From positions 1-6,595 of the forward strand of contig JAJRPU010000128.1 in NCBI GenBank assembly GCA_024280615.1: 6,595 bases of DNA, read 5' to 3'. Under the pieces are notes generated by a model. The model made no database searches. It saw only the letters and a list, made by a program, of their open reading frames with translations, and had not been told where the DNA came from. The position numbers and the translations under genes were made by a program. The stretch comes from Bacteroidota bacterium (GTDB taxonomy: Bacteria > Bacteroidota > Bacteroidia > JAADEI01). Positions 1-5,735 of this stretch are shown here, in pieces. Within the stretch, counting starts at the first letter, position 1, and each line of letters begins with the position of its first letter.

Positions 1-486
1 AACCCAGTATTTATCAGGCAAATCAGAAACGCTCATCTCAGACGGCAAATGAAGTTCTAATCCCCGGTTAAGAAATGGTATTCCTGCTTTGTGCAATGCT
101 CGGGCGTATCGCAGAACAACATGCTTGCATTTTCTTTTAACCTTAAATTTCACATATAAAAACCTATTAAACCAGCATTTGTCATAAGTATAAAAGGGTA
201 TTCCCGGCATTACCAACCTCAACCTTAATGTTCTCAGGTTGCCGTGCAAGTCAAAAACCGCTGAATAATGCTCTCTTTTCAAGTCAGCGATTAACTCGGG
301 AAAAGAGTTATAATCTTCCAATGCCCACACTCGCTCCACAGCAGGATTATACTTAACCAAATCAACAAAAGCTTTCTTAGTTAAAAAATCCACTTTGAAG
401 CCATGTTCATACAGACTCCTGACAATCGGACTTGTCAAGACAATATCTCCTATACTACTGAACCGAACAACAAGAGCCCTATCCAT
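1..486 (-). CDS. Glycosyltransferase family 9 (heptosyltransferase-like), N-terminal part only
   Basis: The visible 162 codons are the N-terminal Rossmann-like half of a GT9 enzyme; the rest lies beyond the left edge. The protein opens with a GT9 signature, VVRFSSIGDIVLTSP (residues 6-20), with Asp14 in the position of the proposed catalytic base of WaaC-type heptosyltransferases. DLHGNLRT, a second GT9-type motif, follows near residues 84-91. Family members transfer heptose or a related sugar from an ADP-sugar to lipid A-core or another glycan at the inner membrane; the actual donor here cannot be read from the sequence. The ATG at 486 is chosen because it places the signature at the very N-terminus, as in the family; no good Shine-Dalgarno precedes it. 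The start lies 37 bp inside the end of the upstream MgtC/DUF4010 gene, so the two are probably cotranscribed. Family call is firm; substrate is unknown. Confidence 0.88.
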   Translation of the reverse strand, partial: MDRALVVRFSSIGDIVLTSPIVRSLYEHGFKVDFLTKKAFVDLVKYNPAVERVWALEDYNSFPELIADLKREHYSAVFDLHGNLRTLRLRLVMPGIPFYTYDKCWFNRFLYVKFKVKRKCKHVVLRYARALHKAGIPFLNRGLELHLPSEMSVSDLPDKYWV

Positions 487-1709
487 TGGTACCCAGCTAT
501 TAAAAAAACGTTCAAGATTGTCAGGATTGCTACTCTAACAGAAATATTTAATTTCCCTGAATTATACCACGCATAAAGAATCTTAAATAAATTATTGCTT
601 GCCGTAGCAATTAATGTAACAAGAAGAAGAGTGTCCAAATCTATAGAGACCTGTCCTTGATATAGTGGCAATAAGAACGTTGTAATGTCTCCCGAACCAG
701 CAATAAATGCAACATACTTGAGCGATTCCACTCCTACATAAGTAATTACAAGATAAGAAGCCACACTGAAGACTATATATAGCAAACCGAATGTTAAGGC
801 GGACCGTAATTCAAGGGGGTTCTGTGAAGGTAACAGAACTTTTTTGCCATATAAATATCTCCATGGAAGGCTTAATGCAAGCCCCGCTGCAAACAGAACC
901 ATTAGCATAGAGAATATAGGAAATGCTATATTTCCCATAAACAAAATAGCCAGAACGGCTATTCGGAAATACATCATACTAACTGCAATTACTAATGAGC
1001 GAGAAAGAGCATCCACTGGAAAATCCCTTCTGGAAAGGACCCACACGGTGGCAGTGCTACTATATAAGCCTCCCAACACAGCACTAAGAATTAACCCTTT
1101 ACCCGGTAGGATATAGCGGTCAATTATGTATGTAGCAAAAGACAGCCCAGAAACTACTATAACGGCAATCCAAGCATTATATAGGTTAATAGGGACGATT
1201 ATTTCAACAGGTTCTTTGGGAAGCAATGGTAACACAAGAAAAGCTATTATCAAAAAAACAGAGAGATTGACAAAATCACGATGGCTAAGGCGAGAGGCTA
1301 CCTGTCTGAACCAAGGCTTTGATTGGGCTATTAAAAGCCCGAGAACAGCGACAGCAACAGTTATCCAAATGGGATACACAATGCTTAGCGGACCCAGAGA
1401 ATACACAATCATACCCAGAACAATTGAAGTAATTCCATAGTCTTCGCTCTTTGTAGCCTTAAACCAGAAAAATATTGCCCAGATGAGGGACAAAGCAATA
1501 AACCCAATACCAAACAATACAGGTGGCGTAGGATAAACAACATACAAGATGAAACCCAAAATAGATATTAGCATAAATGTTCTATCAGTGCCATATCTAA
1601 CCCGTTCTTCTGCATGCAAATACCTCTGTTCAAGCCCGATAGCAAAGGCAAGTGCAATTACGAGAATTAGTCGCCAAGCCAGAAATCCAATGTCCCAGTC
1701 CATCGCCAC
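450..1709 (-). CDS. MgtC/SapB-type membrane protein with DUF4010 domain
   Basis: A 419-residue, very hydrophobic protein with about 11-12 predicted membrane segments. Residues 13-130 resemble the MgtC/SapB N-terminal domain: a RLILVIALAFAIGLEQ first helix with the typical IGLE(R/Q) ending, then a charged loop and YGTDRTFMLISILG, which matches the family's G-x-RT-x-x-L pattern. Residues 180-415 fit DUF4010: GLILSAVLGGLYSSTATVW (205-223), a NPLELRSAL helix start (297-305), a GSGDIT motif (338-343) and an N-x-x-K helix near 373-376. Proteins of this architecture are widespread in bacteria; their function is not established, and a link to Mg2+ is only by analogy with MgtC. Translation can begin at GTG 1709 or ATG 1703, two codons later; neither has a clear ribosome-binding site, and ATG 1703 is equally plausible. 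The gene leads the minus-strand pair and overlaps the following GT9 gene. Confidence 0.85.
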   Translation of the reverse strand: MAMDWDIGFLAWRLILVIALAFAIGLEQRYLHAEERVRYGTDRTFMLISILGFILYVVYPTPPVLFGIGFIALSLIWAIFFWFKATKSEDYGITSIVLGMIVYSLGPLSIVYPIWITVAVAVLGLLIAQSKPWFRQVASRLSHRDFVNLSVFLIIAFLVLPLLPKEPVEIIVPINLYNAWIAVIVVSGLSFATYIIDRYILPGKGLILSAVLGGLYSSTATVWVLSRRDFPVDALSRSLVIAVSMMYFRIAVLAILFMGNIAFPIFSMLMVLFAAGLALSLPWRYLYGKKVLLPSQNPLELRSALTFGLLYIVFSVASYLVITYVGVESLKYVAFIAGSGDITTFLLPLYQGQVSIDLDTLLLVTLIATASNNLFKILYAWYNSGKLNISVRVAILTILNVFLIAGYQWIGLLLFGSVV

Positions 1710-1807
1710 ACTACAAACATAACAATATTCTTACAAACACTTTACATTTACACTTCCTATTAAAGCTCATAATTTAGCATCTTCATGCTTCGTTATGTTG
1801 CATAATT
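1710..1807. promoter_or_regulatory. Divergent intergenic spacer, probable promoter region for both directions
   Basis: These 98 bp are the only sizeable non-coding stretch and separate divergent transcription units, so promoters for both should lie here or just inside the flanking genes. On the plus strand there are two tandem TTTACA hexamers (1741-1752) and CATAAT (1768-1773), 15 bp after the second, a weak sigma70-like pair. On the minus strand TATGTTTG (complement of 1714-1721) matches the Bacteroidota -7 consensus TAnnTTTG. It ends only 4 bp from the GTG start, which would give an almost leaderless transcript. No TTTG sits at the usual distance for a -33 box. The promoter role of the spacer is inferred from gene orientation; the individual boxes are tentative. 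Confidence 0.45.
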
Positions 1808-1816
1808 ATGAAGCAT
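1785..1816 (+). promoter_or_regulatory. Inverted repeat / potential hairpin covering the porQ start codon
   Basis: ATGCTTC (1785-1791) is perfectly repeated in inverted orientation as GAAGCAT (1810-1816). Inside it, GTTATG (1792-1797) can pair with CATAAT (1801-1806, one G-U pair) around a UUG loop. That leaves a three-base bulge (1807-1809) that contains the A and U of the porQ AUG; its G is paired. The right half also includes a 10-bp palindrome, CATAATTATG (1801-1810). In RNA this could hinder initiation; in DNA it could be an operator. It may also be chance in AT-rich sequence. Confidence 0.3.
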
Positions 1817-2875
1817 TCTACAATTGTTGGGTTTGCAGGTTGCATAATCCTCATGTTTTCTAGTTATTCTGCATTCTCCCAACCTACTATAAACAGTTTC
1901 TTTTTTCAATATGGCTACATTGATGCTCTTTCAGCGGCACTAAGCAGTGTTAACGTCAGAGACAGCTCTCCGTCTATAGGCAGAGAAAATCCCTTTTTGA
2001 TACCACAAAACTTCTATGGTTCCGTAACCAACGTTATTTATCACGGCGGAATAACAGGACACAGATTGGCAGCAAGTACCCCAAGATATAAAATACCTCT
2101 TGCGTACGCAACTCTTATCAATTATGGTATTCAGGGACAACGCTATGATGCGGAAGGATTTCCCGCGGGGATATACAATGCTTGGGAAGGTGAGGTGGGC
2201 ATCTCACTATTGATAGACACTTTGGGAATAATTCGTGGTGCTGCAACCCCCAGAATACTATTTACCCAGATTGACAGGTTCTTTGGACTTGCCGTTGCTT
2301 CAGACTTCCTCTTTTTAGTTTCCTTGCCTGAAAACAGAACTTTACTGTTGTCAATACGAAATGTTGGATTTACAGTGGATAGGTTAACATATCGCCAGAA
2401 GCGATTTCTGTCGCCACAAATCAATCTTTATGCCCTTCTCCCGTTAAAATATGCTCCTATTGATATTCACATTTCAGCAATAAATCTGCAATTCGCAAGA
2501 CTTTCCCCGGATGGTGAACTCCGTTTCCAACAAAGCTCAGACACGTCTCTTTTAAACAAAGTTTCATTTGTTCTGCATAACATTTTGAGACATTTATCTT
2601 TTAGTGCCCGGCTTCGTTTCTTTGACAAACTTCACTTTATGGTCGGATATGACTTCAACCTCAGATATAATCTTGCTCCAATTGCTTATGGCGGTGGGCT
2701 AACAGGATTGACTTTCGGCATAAAATTTTCCAGAAAAAATGTTATGTTTGTCTATGGACATCGCTTTTACTATCCGGGCGGTGGACCACACTATTTCACT
2801 GTAAACATTAACATGGAAAGCATAATAAAAGGTTGGGCTAAGGGCACTGGAAAACACAAAAAGAAGGGAATATGA
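1808..2875 (+). CDS. porQ: PorQ-like type IX secretion system outer-membrane protein
   Basis: A 355-residue exported protein. Residues 1-24 form a Sec signal peptide (Lys2, hydrophobic core to about residue 20, A-F-S before Gln25, no lipobox). The mature part is rich in alternating hydrophobic strands, as in a beta-barrel. Features recalling PorQ are NPFLIPQNFYG (61-71), INYGIQGQRYDAEG (104-117), the GYDFNLRYNL strand (280-289) and the C-terminal GGGLTGLTFGI (295-305), followed by YGH (316-318) and GGGPHYFTV (324-332). PorQ is a FadL-like outer-membrane component of the PorU-V-Q-Z complex, which cleaves T9SS cargo signals and attaches cargo to LPS. Linkage to cmk, with which it shares an ATGA overlap, is as I recall found in Porphyromonas gingivalis and supports the call. 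The tail is unusually lysine-rich (KHKKKGI). The ATG at 1808 is set by the signal peptide; there is no Shine-Dalgarno. Other T9SS genes are not in the window. Confidence 0.75.
   Translation: MKHSTIVGFAGCIILMFSSYSAFSQPTINSFFFQYGYIDALSAALSSVNVRDSSPSIGRENPFLIPQNFYGSVTNVIYHGGITGHRLAASTPRYKIPLAYATLINYGIQGQRYDAEGFPAGIYNAWEGEVGISLLIDTLGIIRGAATPRILFTQIDRFFGLAVASDFLFLVSLPENRTLLLSIRNVGFTVDRLTYRQKRFLSPQINLYALLPLKYAPIDIHISAINLQFARLSPDGELRFQQSSDTSLLNKVSFVLHNILRHLSFSARLRFFDKLHFMVGYDFNLRYNLAPIAYGGGLTGLTFGIKFSRKNVMFVYGHRFYYPGGGPHYFTVNINMESIIKGWAKGTGKHKKKGI
2861..2870 (+). promoter_or_regulatory. Ribosome-binding site of cmk
   Basis: The purine-rich AAGAAGGGAA ends 1 base before the cmk ATG at 2872, with AAGGG only 3 bases away. 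It is the clearest Shine-Dalgarno-like sequence in the window and encodes the Lys-rich tail of PorQ. The spacing is shorter than ideal. Together with the ATGA overlap it fixes the cmk start and suggests translational coupling. Confidence 0.45.
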
Positions 2876-3540
2876 TAATCACAATTGATGGAACGGCAGC
2901 ATCAGGGAAAAGTACTGTTGCACGCTTGCTAGCAGAAAAACTTGGGTTTAGGCATCTTGAAACAGGTTCACTATACCGTGCTATAACCTATCACATGCTT
3001 AAAAATGAGAAAGATATCAACAGCGAAGATGTCATCTGTCAGGAATTGTCCAAAATTCATATTGAAATTGTCTGGGATTCAGCGGGCAGGCAACGAACTA
3101 TTCTCAACACTGAAGATGTTACAGACTGGCTTCAGGACCCTGCCATTAATGCCACTGTTAGCATAGTGAGTGCCTATACATGTGTTAGAGAGTTCCTGTT
3201 AGACGTTCAACGCAATGCAGCACAAGGCTCTGATATAGTTGCCGAGGGGCGAGATATGGGAACAGTTGTCTTTCCTCAGGCAGACCTCAAATTTTTCATA
3301 ACCGCTTCCGTTGATGAACGGGCTCGCAGAAGATATTACCAACTAATTGAACAGGGCAAAACCGTTACGTATGATGACGTATTAAAAGAAATAGTCGAAA
3401 GGGACCTTAGGGACAGTCGCAGACCAATAGCCCCGATGAAGCCAGCCCCAGACGCAATACTCATTGACACAACAGATAGAACCCCTGATGAAATAGTCAA
3501 TCACATTATTCAACTAGTTAATGAAGCACGAGTCATTTAA
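2872..3540 (+). CDS. cmk: Cytidylate kinase, (d)CMP kinase
   Basis: The 222-residue cytosolic enzyme phosphorylates CMP or dCMP with ATP to the diphosphate, feeding CTP/dCTP pools and recycling CMP from CMP-activated sugars and lipids. The P-loop is GTAASGKST (residues 7-15). LETGSLYRA (29-37) is the nucleotide-monophosphate binding motif with Ser33. Arg106 and GRDMGTVVFP (126-135) match the conserved CMP-binding and core segments. RAxRR (150-154) opens the lid, and R177, D181 and R184 in the RDLRDSRR stretch correspond to the lid/CMP-contacting residues of E. coli Cmk. Length is typical of the short bacterial type, with no PanC or RpsA fusion. The ATG overlaps the porQ stop as ATGA and has a purine-rich ribosome-binding site. 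No missing catalytic residue was seen. Confidence 0.97.
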   Translation: MIITIDGTAASGKSTVARLLAEKLGFRHLETGSLYRAITYHMLKNEKDINSEDVICQELSKIHIEIVWDSAGRQRTILNTEDVTDWLQDPAINATVSIVSAYTCVREFLLDVQRNAAQGSDIVAEGRDMGTVVFPQADLKFFITASVDERARRRYYQLIEQGKTVTYDDVLKEIVERDLRDSRRPIAPMKPAPDAILIDTTDRTPDEIVNHIIQLVNEARVI

Positions 3541-3578
3541 GTTTTGATATATCTTCACAGATAAGTTTAATTCAGCCT

Positions 3579-4370
3579 ATGAGTAAAAAACCTTTGATAC
3601 TCGTAACAAATGATGACGGTATAGCGGCACAGGGAATTAGAGAATTGGTGGAAGCGGTCAAGCCATTGGGCAGGGTGATAGTGGTGGCTCCAGACAGACC
3701 GCAATCCAGCATGGGACACGCCATTACCCTTGACCAGCCTATCCGTGTTGAACCAGTTGACCTGTTTGAAGGTGTAGAAGCAGCATATCAAGTCAGTGGG
3801 ACTCCCGTTGACTGCGTTAAGATAGCTGTTAACAAGTTGCTTGACGAGCGTCCTGACGTGTGCGTCTCGGGAATAAACCACGGTTTGAATTCCTCTATTA
3901 ATGTAATCTACTCGGGCACTCTTTCGGCAGCTATGGAAGCGGCACTGGAAGACATTCCGTCTGCAGGCTTCTCCCTTGACTGCGTTGAATCACGTTGTGA
4001 TTTCAGGGCATCAGCACAGGCAGCCAGAATAATCACAGAGAAGATTTTGAAATTTGGTCTTCCTACAGAAGTGTTCCTGAACGTTAACATCCCTAATTTA
4101 AAACCAGAAGAAATCAAAGGGTTCAAGGTTTGCAGGCAAGCCCGTGCAAGATGGGAAGAAACCTATGAAGAACGTATTGACCCTCGTGGCAGGAAATACT
4201 ATTGGCTCACAGGACGTTTTGTAAACTACGATAAAGGACAAGACACAGATGAATGGGCTCTGGCTAACGGATATATCTCAATAGTGCCTATAACCCTTGA
4301 TTTTACTGCTCATCACGCAATCTCTTATCTCCTTAACAGATGGAAATGGAACAACAATGACAACACATAA
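3579..4370 (+). CDS. surE: 5'/3'-nucleotidase SurE
   Basis: A 263-residue metal-dependent phosphatase that removes phosphate from nucleoside 5'- and 3'-monophosphates (some members also cut short polyphosphate) in the cytoplasm. All metal ligands expected from the SurE fold are present: Asp12 and Asp13 in LVTNDDGI, Ser43 in APDRPQSSMGH, and Asn100 in SGINHGLN. SGTPVDCV (73-80) and YSGTLSAAMEAAL are further family signatures. Length is normal. It starts 38 bp after cmk, the largest gap in the plus-strand run; the gap holds no obvious terminator, and no Shine-Dalgarno precedes the ATG at 3579. Its last 14 bp overlap the small membrane protein gene. A surE gene close to lpxB is a familiar arrangement in Bacteroidota and relatives; the functional reason is unknown. 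Confidence 0.96.
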   Translation: MSKKPLILVTNDDGIAAQGIRELVEAVKPLGRVIVVAPDRPQSSMGHAITLDQPIRVEPVDLFEGVEAAYQVSGTPVDCVKIAVNKLLDERPDVCVSGINHGLNSSINVIYSGTLSAAMEAALEDIPSAGFSLDCVESRCDFRASAQAARIITEKILKFGLPTEVFLNVNIPNLKPEEIKGFKVCRQARARWEETYEERIDPRGRKYYWLTGRFVNYDKGQDTDEWALANGYISIVPITLDFTAHHAISYLLNRWKWNNNDNT

Positions 4371-4662
4371 GGACCTTGTTCGCCGGGAAATAGTGAACGG
4401 TGTTATCCTCGGATTTGTCTTACCTCTAGCAGTATTATTAACTATTCACGAAATAGTTCTGTTAATTAGAGACTATTGGTTTGAAGGAAAAGAAGTATTT
4501 AGCTTCAGGTTCCAATTAATCGTGTCAGTTCTAACAAATCTTATTCCAGCACACATGCTATACAAACGAAACAGGTTTCATGCCCTGCGTGGAATAGTGG
4601 GAATCACAATATTGGAATCTCTTGCAATAGCCGTTTACATCATTTTCTCTATCGGCTTATGA
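4357..4662 (+). CDS. Small three-helix membrane protein of unknown function
   Basis: I do not recognise this family. From ATG 4357 it is 101 residues: a short charged N-terminus (MTTHKDLVRRE), then three probable membrane helices at about 14-37, 50-69 and 78-101. The loops are charged: DYWFEGKE after helix 1 and YKRNRFHALRG between helices 2 and 3. The YKRNR cluster suggests that loop and the N-terminus face opposite or uncertain sides; topology is not resolved. No signal peptide, cysteine or catalytic motif is seen. ATG 4357 is preferred over the upstream in-frame ATG at 4297 because the longer version would lie deep inside surE (74 bp overlap) and add a residue stretch unlike the rest; a purine-rich GGAAATGGAA sits just upstream of 4357. 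The gene overlaps surE by 14 bp and lpxB by ATGA, so it is most likely translated in step with both. A role in lipid A or membrane assembly is only suggested by position. Confidence 0.8.
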   Translation: MTTHKDLVRREIVNGVILGFVLPLAVLLTIHEIVLLIRDYWFEGKEVFSFRFQLIVSVLTNLIPAHMLYKRNRFHALRGIVGITILESLAIAVYIIFSIGL

Positions 4663-5735
4663 AAATCTGGGTTTCAGCAGGCGAATTAAGTGGAGACATT
4701 CGTGCTTCAGAAGTGATTAGTTCCATACAGCAATTAACCCATGTTTCTCTAAAAGGAATTGGTGGACAAAATCTGTTAAGCTTAGGGCTTCAACCCCTTG
4801 AAACAATAGATAATCTCGGACATGTTGGTTTCGTTGAAATCATTAAACACATTCCTTTTTACCTAAAACTTCTCAGAGGAGCAAAAAAAGACATCCTCTT
4901 ATGGAGACCAAACGTCGTGCTTCTGGTTGATTATCCAGGCTTTAACATGCGTCTTTTGAAGTCTGTGGGCAAACAGGTTCCCGTTGCTTATTACATAATT
5001 CCGCAGGTGTGGGCATGGTTGCCACAGCGTGCTAAATCCCTTCGGCTCGCTAAAGCAGTTTTTACAATCCTGCCCTTTGAAAAGGAATTTCTTATGAAAT
5101 ATGGTATTCACAGCCACTATGTTGGGCATCCCCTCGCCTTCAAAATAAAACAATATGTGCCAAATAGTTTGCCTTGGAAAGGCTTCATCGCTTTGCTCCC
5201 GGGAAGCAGAACTTCTGAAATAAAGAACATTCTTCCGATAATGTTACAAGTGGCTAGGAACCTACCCGGCGAAACATTTGTCATAGCAGGAATCTCCAAA
5301 CAAAAATTCATAATTGAAGCAATTCTTACCCAACACAGCCTTCCCAACGTTAATCTGGTTTATGACCGGACTTATGACGTCCTTGCACATGCCCAATACG
5401 CCATTGTAACCTCTGGAACGGCTTCTCTTGAAACAGCCCTTTTCAAGGTTCCACAAATAGTGTTATACAAAGGCAACTGGCTATCTTATCTCCTTGCCAG
5501 AATGCTTGTTACTGTAAACTTCATTTCGCTTCCCAACCTCATTGTAAACAAACCCCTTGTTCCTGAACTAATTCAACAGGATTGCTCTCCTCAAAACATA
5601 ATGAAACATCTTGAAATCATTGCATCTCGCAGGAAACAAATCATTGAAGGCTACAATGCAATAGAAAACACTCTTTTCACAGACATTCCTCCTCCTCAAA
5701 AAGTGGCTCAAATCCTTGTTGATTTGTTTGCTTGA
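4659..5735 (+). CDS. lpxB: Lipid-A-disaccharide synthase
   Basis: A 358-residue GT19 enzyme, slightly shorter than E. coli LpxB. It joins UDP-2,3-diacylglucosamine to lipid X, giving the tetra-acylated lipid A disaccharide 1-phosphate at the cytoplasmic face of the inner membrane. Motifs in order: SAGELSGD (6-13), GIGG (33-36), VGFVEI (56-61), VDYPGFN (90-96, Asp91 aligning with the proposed catalytic Asp98 of E. coli), PQVWAW (115-120), PFE (139-141), VGHPL (155-159), LPGSR (180-184), SGTASLE (252-258) and FISLPNLI followed by PEL near the end. All key segments are intact. The ATG overlaps the stop of the small membrane protein as ATGA with no Shine-Dalgarno, consistent with translational coupling. 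The 3' end overlaps the convergent GT4 gene by 28 bp, leaving no room for an intergenic terminator. Confidence 0.96.
   Translation: MKIWVSAGELSGDIRASEVISSIQQLTHVSLKGIGGQNLLSLGLQPLETIDNLGHVGFVEIIKHIPFYLKLLRGAKKDILLWRPNVVLLVDYPGFNMRLLKSVGKQVPVAYYIIPQVWAWLPQRAKSLRLAKAVFTILPFEKEFLMKYGIHSHYVGHPLAFKIKQYVPNSLPWKGFIALLPGSRTSEIKNILPIMLQVARNLPGETFVIAGISKQKFIIEAILTQHSLPNVNLVYDRTYDVLAHAQYAIVTSGTASLETALFKVPQIVLYKGNWLSYLLARMLVTVNFISLPNLIVNKPLVPELIQQDCSPQNIMKHLEIIASRRKQIIEGYNAIENTLFTDIPPPQKVAQILVDLFA

Noticed and set aside
844..1440. Two plus-strand open frames (844-1116 and 1126-1440) antisense to the DUF4010 gene
   Set aside because: They lie wholly inside a well-supported coding sequence, have no family motifs or ribosome-binding sites, and look like by-products of the opposite strand's codon use.
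450..1709. Major facilitator or sugar-flippase identity for the polytopic protein
   Set aside because: Helix content alone would allow it, but the IGLEQ, YGTDRT, GGLYSSTAT and N-x-x-K motifs fit MgtC/DUF4010, and no MFS loop motif is present.
1785..1805. Six-codon upstream frame (MLRYVA) before porQ
   Set aside because: Very short, no ribosome-binding site and not enriched in any amino acid that would suggest attenuation; its ATG is simply part of the inverted repeat.
3541..3578. Internal promoter in the cmk-surE gap (TTTG at 3543-3546 and TAAGTTTA at 3562-3569)
   Set aside because: The second box has a mismatch, the spacing of 15 bp is shorter than the usual Bacteroidota spacing, and the start would fall almost on the surE ATG.
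3567..3881. Minus-strand open frame antisense to the start of surE
   Set aside because: It is covered by the conserved SurE N-terminus and shows no recognisable domain or start signal.
4297..4356. Twenty-residue N-terminal extension of the small membrane protein
   Set aside because: It would lie inside the conserved 3' part of surE; the ATG at 4357 gives a more compact overlap and a normal charged N-terminus before the first helix.
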